DNA of 15,109 bases from Candidatus Latescibacterota bacterium (GTDB lineage: Bacteria > Latescibacterota > UBA2968). The notes beneath the pieces were generated by a model. That model saw only the letters and a list, made by a program, of their open reading frames with translations, was not told the DNA's origin and did not search any database. A program made the position numbers and the translations under genes. The stretch's first letter is position 1. Every line of letters starts with the position of its first letter. Location: NCBI GenBank assembly GCA_018650745.1, contig JABIFK010000276.1, forward strand, positions 1 to 15,109. The letters run 5' to 3'. Below, one piece after another: positions 1 through 8,011 of the stretch.

Positions 1-2
1 CA

Positions 3-1796
3 GCCTGCATCCGCCTCTTGCAAGACGCTCAAAAACCCCTCCCAGTCACACAACTTGCTGAGTCGGGCATTGCCGCAAGTGTCATTCGTGCCCTTGCCGA
101 ACGCAATCTCATTCGCATCAACCAACAAGAAGTGCGCCGTGACCCTTATGCCGAGCTCAATATTGCGCCCCCAGAAGACCTCTCGCCTACCCAACATCAA
201 CGAACAGCAATTGATGAAATCACAAACAGTCTGAACCAAAAAGCCTTTCAGGTTCACATGCTGCACGGTGTAACAGGCAGTGGCAAAACCCTTGTTTATA
301 TTGAAGCTGTTGCCCATGCCCTCAAACAAGGCCAAGGGGCCATTGTATTGGTCCCCGAAATTACCCTTACGCCACAAACTGTGCGCCGTTTTCGCGCTCA
401 TTTTGGCGCTCAAGTGGCCGTCATGCACAGTGCCCTATCTGAAGGCGAACGGTATGATGCATGGCGTGAAGTACGCGAAGGGAAACGCCCAGTTGTTATT
501 GGCGCACGCTCTGCTATTTTTGCCCCTATACAAAACTTAGGGCTCATTATCATCGACGAAGAGCACGACGGCTCTTACAAACAATCTGATCCTGCCCCGC
601 GCTACAATGCACGCGACGTGGCCGTTATGCGCGCCAAATTGCAAAATGCCACCGTCGTCTTAGGCTCTGCAACCCCTTCTCTCGAATCGTATCAAAACGC
701 CAAAACTCAAAAGTTCAATCTCATCACCCTGCCCGAGCGCATCGATAATCGCCCAATGCCCACTGTCACACTTGTAGACATGCGCACTGAGGGCGGCACA
801 TTATTTTCTAAGCCGCTACGCGAAAAAATGCATGATCGCCTCAGGCGTGATGAGCGCATCATCTTGCTTCAAAATCGCAGAGGGTATGCACCCACCGTAC
901 AATGTACAGGATGCGGCTCCAGCATCGAATGCCCACATTGCCAAGTCACCCTCACCTATCATGCGGCCCAGCAAACCATGTTGTGTCATTACTGTGCATA
1001 CACCCAAAAGATGCCCGAAAATTGCCCGTCGTGTCACAACCGCCAGCTTCAAATGCTCGGTGTGGGTACACAGCGTGTTGAAGAAACCATTGAACAGCAA
1101 TTTCCCAGTGCGCGTATCTTGCGTATGGATATGGATTCAACACAACGCAAAGGCGCACACGATCGCATTCTCGAACGGTTTAGCAGAGGCGAAGCCGACA
1201 TTCTATTGGGCACCCAAATGGTAGCCAAAGGGCTCGATTTTCCGGGCGTTACGTTGGTTGGCGTTATTTCGGCTGATACCGGCATTCACCTGCCCGACTT
1301 TCGCGCCAGTGAGCGCACATTTCAACTGCTCACCCAAGTCTCGGGGCGGGCAGGCCGTGGTGAACTGCCCGGCGAAGTCGTCGTACAAACCTACATGCCC
1401 GATGGTGAAGCCGTTCAATGTGCCCAAACACATGATTTTCTCGAATTTTCCCAACGTGAAATGGGCATGCGCCAAACCCTGCGTTACCCCCCCTTTGGGC
1501 GAATGGTACTGCTCCTTTTTAAAGGCAGAGATGAACATGAAGTAGCACAAACAGCCGGCATCTGTGCCGGAGCACTACGCGCAGAAACCCCGCCCGACGT
1601 AGAAATTATGGGCCCAGTACAAGCCCCTTTATCGCGTATTCAAAAAACATACCGTTGGCAAGTGGTGGTCAGATCTGAATCCCACAGCCACCTAAACACA
1701 GTTGCCCGAAAAGTAAAACAACAATTTGCGCCAAAAAAACGACGCGGTGGCGGCGTTACCGTCTCCATAGACGTCGATCCCATATCTATGCTTTAA
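3..1796 (+). CDS. priA: Primosomal protein N' (PriA helicase), 5' end missing
   Basis: PriA is the 3'-to-5' superfamily 2 DNA helicase that recognises stalled forks and reloads the replisome. The frame is open from the first base, so the start codon lies upstream; the TTG at 18 is unlikely to be the start. About 597 codons are present against roughly 730-820 for the family, so the N-terminal DNA-binding part is mostly absent. Visible motifs: Walker A GVTGSGKT (267-290), the DEEH box (555-566), LGSATPS, a zinc-binding insert of four CxxC pairs (eight Cys, about 903-1034) that is diagnostic of PriA, then LGTQMVAKGLDFPGVTLVG and motif VI QVSGRAGRG (from 1335). The C-terminus (ending IDVDPISML) is complete. 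The gene is followed 61 bases later by an unrelated flippase gene; no hairpin terminator is evident between them. The zinc insert excludes RecG and UvrB-type helicases. Confidence 0.97.
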   Translation, partial: ACIRLLQDAQKPLPVTQLAESGIAASVIRALAERNLIRINQQEVRRDPYAELNIAPPEDLSPTQHQRTAIDEITNSLNQKAFQVHMLHGVTGSGKTLVYIEAVAHALKQGQGAIVLVPEITLTPQTVRRFRAHFGAQVAVMHSALSEGERYDAWREVREGKRPVVIGARSAIFAPIQNLGLIIIDEEHDGSYKQSDPAPRYNARDVAVMRAKLQNATVVLGSATPSLESYQNAKTQKFNLITLPERIDNRPMPTVTLVDMRTEGGTLFSKPLREKMHDRLRRDERIILLQNRRGYAPTVQCTGCGSSIECPHCQVTLTYHAAQQTMLCHYCAYTQKMPENCPSCHNRQLQMLGVGTQRVEETIEQQFPSARILRMDMDSTQRKGAHDRILERFSRGEADILLGTQMVAKGLDFPGVTLVGVISADTGIHLPDFRASERTFQLLTQVSGRAGRGELPGEVVVQTYMPDGEAVQCAQTHDFLEFSQREMGMRQTLRYPPFGRMVLLLFKGRDEHEVAQTAGICAGALRAETPPDVEIMGPVQAPLSRIQKTYRWQVVVRSESHSHLNTVARKVKQQFAPKKRRGGGVTVSIDVDPISML

Positions 1797-1821
1797 AAAA
1801 GAGGATTTTGATCTTAATTTT

Positions 1822-1845
1822 AACTTTTTAACTTTTTAACTTTTT
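1822..1845. repeat. 8-base tandem repeat, three copies of AACTTTTT
   Basis: Three exact head-to-tail copies of AACTTTTT occupy 1822-1829, 1830-1837 and 1838-1845, followed by a partial copy (ACTTG). They sit in the 61-base spacer between priA and the flippase gene, ending 12 bases before the flippase ATG. The copy number is low but the copies are exact. Slippage would shift the spacing of any upstream promoter or leader element by 8 bases. Confidence 0.85.
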
Positions 1846-1857
1846 ACTTGCCCTTCT

Positions 1858-3312
1858 ATGTTCTCTCGCATCCTCTCTCTCATTCGCCACACCGCCATAT
1901 ATGGTACCGGTGACCTGCTCGGTCGTGCGGTTGCCGTTGTGCTTGTACCCATCTATGCACGCCATTTGACGCTTGCAGACAACGGTGTCATCTCGCTTGC
2001 CTTTGCAATCACAGGGTTTAGTGCTGTCTTTTATTCTTTGGGCCTCAACCCGGCACTTATTCGAATCTTGTCAAATACGCAGGAACCACTCGAAAAACAA
2101 AAAGCATTCAGTTCTGCCTATTGGACACTCCTAGGTGTTGGACTTTGCTTGTCTACACTCATCTATCTCAATGCACACACATGCGCCCAAAGTATTCTCA
2201 ACAATATCGAGCATACCCACATCTTCTATTATATCAGTGGTATCTTATTACTCGATACTTTGTCAGAACCCTTTTTCACACTTTGCCGCGTTCAAAAACG
2301 ATCCACACGTTATACCCTTGTTCGCCTAGTTCAATACACACTGCAATTGGGCCTAACAGCCTATCTCATTGCCATAAAAGGCCAAGGCCCAGAAGCTGTT
2401 TTTCAAGCCAATTTGCTCAGCTCTCTCTTCGCGTTTGTTGTCATTAGCCCTGTAGGCCTAACTGCATTACGGCTCACATTTCAAAACACAGCCCTACGCG
2501 ACCTGCTCTCATTTGGGCTCCCGTTTGTGCCTTCGGCCATATCTGTATTGGTCATCAATCTATCCGATCGTTTTTTAATTCAATATTTTCTCGGTGTAGA
2601 GGCACTCGGTATATATGGCATCACATATAAATTGGGTTTGCCCATGTTTTTTATTATCAAAGCCTTTCGGGCAGCTTGGGCCCCTGCAGTACTCGATTCC
2701 GACGACCATGTGCAAACAAGCCAAATGTGTGCCCGCATAACCACTTATTATGCCGTAATCGGCTCATTTTTGTGCCTGATATTGGCCACATTTTCACACG
2801 AATGCATTGTTCTTATTGCAGGTTCAAATGCCCAAGACTATCTGGTAGGCAAGCAAGTTATCCCACTTGTGGCGCTGGCCTTTTTCTTCTATGGGCTGTA
2901 TGTTATTATCACAGCGGGTGTTTACATTCATGGCAAAGCCAATGCACTGCCTGCAATTGTAGGCGCAGGCGCCATTCTCAACATCCTTCTTAATGTTTTT
3001 CTATTGCCCAAATTCGGTTTTGTTGCTGCTGCGTGGAGCACATTGGTCGCATATATTGTTATGGTGGTTTTGTTGTATCTTTTTGTACGTCAATTTTATC
3101 CTGTACCCTATGAATTTGCACGTTTAGGCAAGATTGCCATTGCAGGCACCATTGTTTATATTGCAACATCCGACACATTGTCTGATACCTCTTCAGAAGG
3201 CACCGTTGCACGCCTCATATTTCTCCTTGGATACCCCCTTATATTGTGGGGGTGGCAGGTGGTAGAACCCAAAGAACTCAAGCAACTTGCCGTCGGTCTA
3301 TTTAAGGCTTAG
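1858..3312 (+). CDS. Polysaccharide / lipid-linked oligosaccharide flippase (MOP superfamily, Wzx/RfbX-like)
   Basis: This 484-residue protein is almost wholly hydrophobic, with about 12-14 likely membrane segments. The opening (IRHTAIYGTGDLLGRAVAVVLVPIYARHL) is typical of Wzx-type exporters, in which the first helix pair starts with a short amphipathic stretch and a GxLLGR/P-IYAR pattern. The middle LSFGLPFVPSAISVLVINLSDRFLIQYFLG is the characteristic start of the C-terminal half (Polysacc_synt_C). Such proteins flip undecaprenyl-linked sugars from the cytoplasmic to the periplasmic leaflet for O-antigen, capsule or exopolysaccharide. No glycosyltransferase or polymerase gene is adjacent, so the substrate cannot be inferred. 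The ATG at 1858 has no Shine-Dalgarno sequence, but the N-terminus matches the family without extension. A MurJ or MATE drug exporter is a less likely reading. Confidence 0.88.
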   Translation: MFSRILSLIRHTAIYGTGDLLGRAVAVVLVPIYARHLTLADNGVISLAFAITGFSAVFYSLGLNPALIRILSNTQEPLEKQKAFSSAYWTLLGVGLCLSTLIYLNAHTCAQSILNNIEHTHIFYYISGILLLDTLSEPFFTLCRVQKRSTRYTLVRLVQYTLQLGLTAYLIAIKGQGPEAVFQANLLSSLFAFVVISPVGLTALRLTFQNTALRDLLSFGLPFVPSAISVLVINLSDRFLIQYFLGVEALGIYGITYKLGLPMFFIIKAFRAAWAPAVLDSDDHVQTSQMCARITTYYAVIGSFLCLILATFSHECIVLIAGSNAQDYLVGKQVIPLVALAFFFYGLYVIITAGVYIHGKANALPAIVGAGAILNILLNVFLLPKFGFVAAAWSTLVAYIVMVVLLYLFVRQFYPVPYEFARLGKIAIAGTIVYIATSDTLSDTSSEGTVARLIFLLGYPLILWGWQVVEPKELKQLAVGLFKA

Positions 3313-3335
3313 TTTATACAGCACCTTTCATACAA

Positions 3336-3352
3336 GCGTCACCTTTTGACGC
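3336..3352. other. Short inverted repeat after the flippase gene
   Basis: GCGTCA (3336-3341) and TGACGC (3347-3352) form a 6-bp stem with a 5-base loop, 24 bases after the flippase stop. No T-run follows, so it is at best a weak transcript-end structure. It overlaps the TTG at 3346, a possible upstream start for the next gene, which argues against that start. Confidence 0.35.
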
Positions 3353-3372
3353 GTCACATCTGCCGGAAGCTT

Positions 3373-3723
3373 ATGTCAAACAAATTTCAAAAAACCAAAC
3401 GTCAAGCCCTGGGGAAAATTCGCCGTTTTTTCTTAATTAAACTTAAAAAGCCATATTTTGAGCAACAGATGGAAGAACGACAAGGCGAATGCAACCAGTG
3501 TGGCAATTGTTGTGAGCTGCTCTTTAAATGTCCTTTTCTTGTCAAAGTAGAAGGCGGCTCTTCATTGTGTAGCATTTATGAAAACCGTCCAAAACAATGT
3601 GCGGCATTTCCCATTGATAACAGATGCCTATCGGAAGTCGATTTTGACTGCAGCTACACCTTTGGAAAAAAGCAAGACATCGTGCAAATCGAATCTGCAT
3701 CCATCATGCATCAAGCCGACTAA
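3373..3723 (+). CDS. YkgJ-family cysteine-cluster protein (putative metal-binding)
   Basis: This 116-residue cytoplasmic protein has a basic N-terminus (residues 1-30) and then a dense Cys region: C40, C43, C46, C47, C53, C66, C76, C85 and C93. The pattern CxxCGxCC, then CxIYxxRPxxCxxFP, is the signature of the YkgJ/UPF0153 family, annotated as Zn or Fe-S binding with no established reaction. The frame extends up to a TTG at 3346, but that codon lies in an inverted repeat with no ribosome site. ATG 3373 has a GGAAG just upstream, though only 3 bases away, so initiation may be weak. The gene lies 60 bases after the flippase and may be co-transcribed with it. Family assignment is firm; function is unknown. 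Confidence 0.8.
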   Translation: MSNKFQKTKRQALGKIRRFFLIKLKKPYFEQQMEERQGECNQCGNCCELLFKCPFLVKVEGGSSLCSIYENRPKQCAAFPIDNRCLSEVDFDCSYTFGKKQDIVQIESASIMHQAD

Positions 3724-3737
3724 ACCAACACCACAAG

Positions 3738-3751
3738 GGCAGACGGTACAG
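3738..3751 (+). repeat. GGCARAY heptamer-type repeat, degenerate pair
   Basis: GGCAGAC (3738-3744) is followed by the degenerate GGTACAG (3745-3751). On its own this is weak. The same 7-base unit recurs at 9845, 9901 (inverted) and 12295 (inverted), and the AGACG core is shared with the octamers at 3793. Confidence 0.4.
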
Positions 3752-3792
3752 AAGAACAACTGTGCCCCTGCCCCTTTGTGTTCTTGGGATGA

Positions 3793-3824
3793 AATAGACG
3801 AATAGACGAATAGACGAATAGACG
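3793..3824. repeat. 8-base tandem repeat, four copies of AATAGACG
   Basis: Four exact contiguous copies of AATAGACG occupy 3793-3800, 3801-3808, 3809-3816 and 3817-3824, in the spacer upstream of the DUF4159 gene. The reverse complement CGTCTATTC occurs once at 3860-3868, so three of the four copies (those preceded by G) could pair with it over 9 bp in different registers. Confidence 0.92.
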
Positions 3825-3868
3825 AAACAATTTAAACATGATTTTGGGATTCGCTGATCCGTCTATTC
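3800..3868 (+). promoter_or_regulatory. Possible alternative-register leader hairpin upstream of the DUF4159 gene
   Basis: GAATAGACG at 3800-3808, 3808-3816 or 3816-3824 is exactly complementary to CGTCTATTC at 3860-3868. With translation starting at 3916, the whole segment would be untranslated leader or promoter region. The stem is only 9 bp with a loop of at least 35 bases, so stability is modest. A regulatory role is inference. Confidence 0.25.
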
Positions 3869-3915
3869 ACTTTCTCTACGCGAACCTTTCCAAAATCCAA
3901 ACGTTTGAATCCTAT

Positions 3916-4596
3916 ATGCCCAACAGATTGCTTCCATTTATCATTTTATTGTGCCTGGGGTGGAACACACACCCCTGCAATGCCCAACTGCGCGAACCCC
4001 CTGCAGCATTGACCATTGCACGTCTCAAATACGATGGCGGAGGCGATTGGTATAATGGGCCAACAGAAATCCCCAATCTCCTTGAGTTCATTCGCAAAAA
4101 TACGTCTATTCATACAGCAAAAGAAGAAGCACAAATTGAAATATCAGATGACAACCTCTTTGCATATCCCATTCTGTTTCTCACCGGCCATGGCAACATT
4201 CGTTTTACAGAAAATGAGGTGCGACGCCTGCGATTGTATTTAGAACGTGGCGGTTTCTTATTTGCAAACGATGACTATGGCCTTGATCAATCCTTCCGCA
4301 GAGAAATCAAACGCGTATTTCCCGACAAAGAACTTGTTGAATTACCCCCCACATTTGAACTCTTTCAAACGCCGTTTCAATTCCCTCAAGGTTTACCCAA
4401 AATTCACGAACACGATGGCGAACCACCACAAGCATGGGGTATTTTCCATGAAAAGCGGTTGGTCGTCTTTTACAATTACAGCAGCGATATCGCCGATGGG
4501 TGGGATGATAGGGAAGTGCACAGCAATCCACCCCAAAAAAGAGAACAAGCCCTCAAAATAGGCACCAATGTCATCGTCTGGGCACTCACACATTAA
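3916..4596 (+). CDS. Exported DUF4159 protein (amidotransferase-like fold, probably non-catalytic)
   Basis: The 226-residue product starts with a signal peptide (MPNRLLPFIILLCLGWNTHPCNA, cut near residue 23) and then a DUF4159 domain: LTIARLKYDGGGDWY, LFLTGHGNIRFTE, a GGFLFANDDYG block (G112-G122), and WGIFHEKRLVVFYNYSSDIADGWDD. The frame opens at ATG 3838, but that would put 26 non-signal-like residues first; 3916 gives a proper signal peptide, although neither start has a good ribosome site. DUF4159 is commonly found in MoxR-linked envelope operons and I believe it has a class I glutamine-amidotransferase-like fold. The position of the nucleophilic Cys is Asp119 here, and Ser189/Ser190 fall where the catalytic His would be, so a binding or structural role in the periplasm is more likely than catalysis. 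It is followed 60 bases later by the DUF4175-type gene. Confidence 0.88.
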   Translation: MPNRLLPFIILLCLGWNTHPCNAQLREPPAALTIARLKYDGGGDWYNGPTEIPNLLEFIRKNTSIHTAKEEAQIEISDDNLFAYPILFLTGHGNIRFTENEVRRLRLYLERGGFLFANDDYGLDQSFRREIKRVFPDKELVELPPTFELFQTPFQFPQGLPKIHEHDGEPPQAWGIFHEKRLVVFYNYSSDIADGWDDREVHSNPPQKREQALKIGTNVIVWALTH

Positions 4597-4656
4597 AAAC
4601 AACCCGTTGCCCTTCATGTTTTCCTATCTCCAGTCCTCTAAGCACTAAAATCTATT

Positions 4657-7600
4657 ATGTCTCCAACCGCTTACCAAAACCTTGTGCAACGCCTAAACCT
4701 GGTACGCACAAAAAACACCCGAAATACCGTGCTTTTTGGCATTGCACTATCATGGGCAATGGCCTTGGGCTTAGGTTGGTTATTAGTAATACTTGAAGCT
4801 TCGTTTTATTTTTCTCCCACATCCAAAATTCTGCTTGAACTGCTTATTGTTCTTGGCCCACTCTCCCTCCTCATTCGATATGCCATATTTCCCCTCTTGT
4901 CGCCGCCATCATTAGAAACCCTTGCACTGCAACTCGAAAAACACTTCGGTGGGCTGCAACAGCAACTCATCAGTGCTTTACAGCTTTGGGTAGAAAAGGA
5001 TCAGCCCAACCAATCTAAGGCCCTCATAGAAGCAGCCATAGAACACGCCAACCAAGACACATCCCACCTCAACTTTGATCAAATCATCAATCGTCGCCGC
5101 ACACAAAAAGCGGCTCTTGTTTTTGTAGGAATTGCACTTTTTAGCTTTATCAGTCACGCAACGTGGCCCATTCCATTAGAAAGCGCAACACAGCGCCTCT
5201 TACAACCCCTAACAGCATTTGAGCGTCCCCCTGATACATATATCACACTAAAACCCGGCCATGCAGAAGTGGTCGCAGGTGAGCCCTTTGAAATTATTGC
5301 CAACTTATCGGGCATTGTCCCGCGCAAAGCCCATCTGTTTACACGAGAAAATGAAACACAAGCTTGGACGCCGCTCACATTACCCGTACGTCAAAAAACT
5401 GCCAAACACAGGTTCCCTGCAGTCACACGGTCTTTCTCATATTACTTTGCTGCACACGATAACAAAACACAGCCCTATACCCTTACAGTAAGACAAAGGC
5501 CGTTGGTCACTCGGGTGATACATCACGATACATTTCCACCCTATACGCAACTACCCGAAAGACAAAACCAAGAAGGTGGAGATATTGTTGTTCCTATCGG
5601 AACCTCCGTTTCATTGCACATTGAAACCAATAAACCCTTAGACAAAGCTTGGTTGGTATTTGACGAGAATCAACACATACCCGCACAAATATCCAAAAAC
5701 CACGCCCAAGTCAAACTCAACATAGACAAAGATGCGCGTTACACCATTCAACTCCAAGATCCACACCTTATTCGCAATCGGGACCCTGTCACCTATCGTA
5801 TTGTAGCCCTCCCCGACCGGGCACCCGATGTGCGCCTTTTGCGCCCAGGAAATGCCGAATTGGGTGAAACCATGCAAATAACCGTATCAGCCGAAGCGTT
5901 TGACGATTATGGCATCACCAAGATGGACGTGCGTTATAAGATCAACGAACAGACACAAGACCAGGTCAAATCTATGGCCTTGGCCCAGCGAGCCAAAGAA
6001 ACCACAGCCAACACCCTCTGGAATTTAAACGCCCTAGATCTCTTGCCCGGTGACCAGATCATCTACCGAGTGCGTGCTTACGACAACAATCCATCACCCA
6101 ACTTTGGAGAATCTCAGGAATTTGTCATTCGTTTTCCCAGTCTTTATGAAATACATGAGGCAACAGAAAAAGCACAAACAGAAAGCCTCGATGAAATGGC
6201 AAACGTACAATCACAAAGCCAAGAGCTCACAGAGAAGCTCGAAACCATTGCCAGAGAACTGCTCAACGACGAAAAGTTTGACTGGCAAGACAAGCAACAA
6301 TTAGAAGAAGCGCTGCAAACACAAGAAAATATGAACAACCAAATGCAAGAGACCGCAGAGAAACTTGCCGAAGCACTTGAAAAACTAGAAGACAGTGGCC
6401 TTTTAAAAGACGACACGTTACAAAAACTCGAAGAACTCCAAGAACTCATCGACCAAATTCAATCTCCCGCCTTACAAGAAGCCATGGAAAAATTACAAGA
6501 AGCCATGGAAACAACAGATACAGAATTGGTCAACAAAGCCCTCGAAAAGTTCAAAAACGAACGCGAGAAGTTCCAAGAATCAATTGACCGAACCATTGCA
6601 TTGCTCAAGCGTGTGCAACAACAGCAAACACTCGATGCCCTTACAAAAAAGCTTGAGGCACTGGCAGAAGCACAAGAGGCCATCACAGAAGATACAAAAA
6701 ACGAAATTTCACCCGAAGCCTTGGCCAAACGTCAAGAACAAATCACCAAAGACACAGAGCAATTGCAAGATGAACTCCAATCTTCTGCCGAAAATTTTTC
6801 AGAATCGGCCCCAACAGATAACCAATTGGAGCAACTGGCAAAAGAGATGGAACAAAAACAACTCACACAACGCATGGATCAGCTCCAACAAAATTTAGAA
6901 TCAAACCAAAAGTCATCGGAGCAAAGCTCTGAACAGAGCAAAAAAATCGCTCAAGACTTAGAACAAATGTCACAACAAATGAACCAAGTACGGCAGCAAT
7001 TTTCAAACAAACAAAAAGATGACATTGCAGGTGAGCTCAATCGCGCCTTACACGACCTCTTAACCCTTTCCAAATCTCAAGAACGAACCGTACAGCGCGC
7101 CGAAACAACACAAGGCAGAGAACAAACAGCACCATTAGCCTTAGAGCAAGCACGCACCATCACAGGGGCCAACAGAATGTTAGAGCGTCTTTCGGAGGCT
7201 TCTAAAAAAACATTCTTCTTGCCACCACAAACAGGCAGTGCATTGGGTGATGCCCTTCAAAAAATGGAAAATGCCGCGGGGCACCTCAACAGCGGCAACT
7301 CGCAACGTGCGGCCCAAGATGCCCGCCATGCCATGCAATCACTCAACAGTGCCGCAATGATGGTCCAACGCGCATTGGGCAAAGTTGCATCATCCCAGTC
7401 GGGAACAGGTTTTGAAGAAATGATGCAGCAAATGTCACAACTTTCCCAACAACAAGGCGATGTGAATGCACAAACGGAAAGCCTTTTTGGGAAACCACAA
7501 CCCGGACCAGGACAACCCGGATTAGAACAATTAGCAGCGCAACAGCGCGCCATACAACAAGCCTTAGAACAACTGCGTCAAGAGCTGGCTCGACAGCAAC

Positions 7601-7980
7601 AACAAATGTTGGGTGATTTGGGCAAAGTTGCATCCGACATGGATCAAACAGCCAAAGAATTACGGCAACGTCAACTCACACCCGAAACGCTTAAACGCCA
7701 ACAACAAATTCTATCGCGCATGCTCGATGCACAAAAATCGATGCGACAGCGTGGCAAGAGCCGACAACGCGAAGCCGAACGCGGCAAAGATGTGGCCTAC
7801 CGAGGCCCTGGATCATTACCGACCCATTTAGGAGAAGGCGACAATCCCTTGCGCCAATATCTGCGCGACGCCCTCAAAGAAGGATATCCGACCGAATACC
7901 AAAGCCTCATTCGCAACTACTTTGAATCCCTCATGAAAGATGCACCCACAAAAAGCCAATCATCCCCGTCGCAAAATTGA
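4657..7980 (+). CDS. DUF4175-type large membrane-anchored coiled-coil protein
   Basis: This 1107-residue protein has membrane segments near residues 23-47, 57-80 and 151-170. A beta-rich, Ig-like region of about 190-490 follows (ITLKPGHAEVVAGEPFEI; DDYGITKMDVRY; PGDQIIYRVRAYDNNPSPNFGES; FPSLYE). Next is a very long Gln/Glu/Lys-rich coiled coil from about 500 to 900. The end, rich in Gln, Met and Arg, includes the family-like stretch QQILSRMLDAQKSMRQRGKSRQRE and closes with LRQYLRDALKEGYPTEYQSLIRNYFESL. This matches the DUF4175 layout, known next to moxR/DUF58/vWA genes with no proven activity. Three membrane passes would place the large C-terminal part in the periplasm if the N-terminus is cytoplasmic. 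No clear ribosome site precedes ATG 4657. The TPR gene starts 32 bases after the stop. A chromosome-partition (SMC-like) reading is excluded because there are no ATPase motifs. Confidence 0.85.
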   Translation: MSPTAYQNLVQRLNLVRTKNTRNTVLFGIALSWAMALGLGWLLVILEASFYFSPTSKILLELLIVLGPLSLLIRYAIFPLLSPPSLETLALQLEKHFGGLQQQLISALQLWVEKDQPNQSKALIEAAIEHANQDTSHLNFDQIINRRRTQKAALVFVGIALFSFISHATWPIPLESATQRLLQPLTAFERPPDTYITLKPGHAEVVAGEPFEIIANLSGIVPRKAHLFTRENETQAWTPLTLPVRQKTAKHRFPAVTRSFSYYFAAHDNKTQPYTLTVRQRPLVTRVIHHDTFPPYTQLPERQNQEGGDIVVPIGTSVSLHIETNKPLDKAWLVFDENQHIPAQISKNHAQVKLNIDKDARYTIQLQDPHLIRNRDPVTYRIVALPDRAPDVRLLRPGNAELGETMQITVSAEAFDDYGITKMDVRYKINEQTQDQVKSMALAQRAKETTANTLWNLNALDLLPGDQIIYRVRAYDNNPSPNFGESQEFVIRFPSLYEIHEATEKAQTESLDEMANVQSQSQELTEKLETIARELLNDEKFDWQDKQQLEEALQTQENMNNQMQETAEKLAEALEKLEDSGLLKDDTLQKLEELQELIDQIQSPALQEAMEKLQEAMETTDTELVNKALEKFKNEREKFQESIDRTIALLKRVQQQQTLDALTKKLEALAEAQEAITEDTKNEISPEALAKRQEQITKDTEQLQDELQSSAENFSESAPTDNQLEQLAKEMEQKQLTQRMDQLQQNLESNQKSSEQSSEQSKKIAQDLEQMSQQMNQVRQQFSNKQKDDIAGELNRALHDLLTLSKSQERTVQRAETTQGREQTAPLALEQARTITGANRMLERLSEASKKTFFLPPQTGSALGDALQKMENAAGHLNSGNSQRAAQDARHAMQSLNSAAMMVQRALGKVASSQSGTGFEEMMQQMSQLSQQQGDVNAQTESLFGKPQPGPGQPGLEQLAAQQRAIQQALEQLRQELARQQQQMLGDLGKVASDMDQTAKELRQRQLTPETLKRQQQILSRMLDAQKSMRQRGKSRQREAERGKDVAYRGPGSLPTHLGEGDNPLRQYLRDALKEGYPTEYQSLIRNYFESLMKDAPTKSQSSPSQN

Positions 7981-8011
7981 TGGGGATATTGCACGACAAA
8001 GAGAACCATTC

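Noticed and set aside
816..1550. Several open frames on the minus strand and in other + frames within priA
   Set aside because: priA motifs are continuous through this region; the other frames show no recognisable domain.
3346..3372. Upstream TTG start for the YkgJ-type gene
   Set aside because: The TTG lies inside a 6-bp inverted repeat with no ribosome site, and adds residues not resembling the family; ATG 3373 is preferred.
3793..3824. CRISPR array
   Set aside because: Units are contiguous 8-mers with no spacers and there are no cas genes.
3838..3915. Upstream ATG start for the DUF4159 gene
   Set aside because: It would place 26 residues ahead of a clean signal peptide; ATG 3916 fits export better. 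Neither has a good ribosome site, so this is a judgement.
6144..6728. Ser/Cys-rich open frames on the minus strand
   Set aside because: They mirror the Gln/Glu/Lys-rich coiled coil of the DUF4175-type gene; low-complexity codons keep the opposite strand open. No independent start signal or family resemblance.
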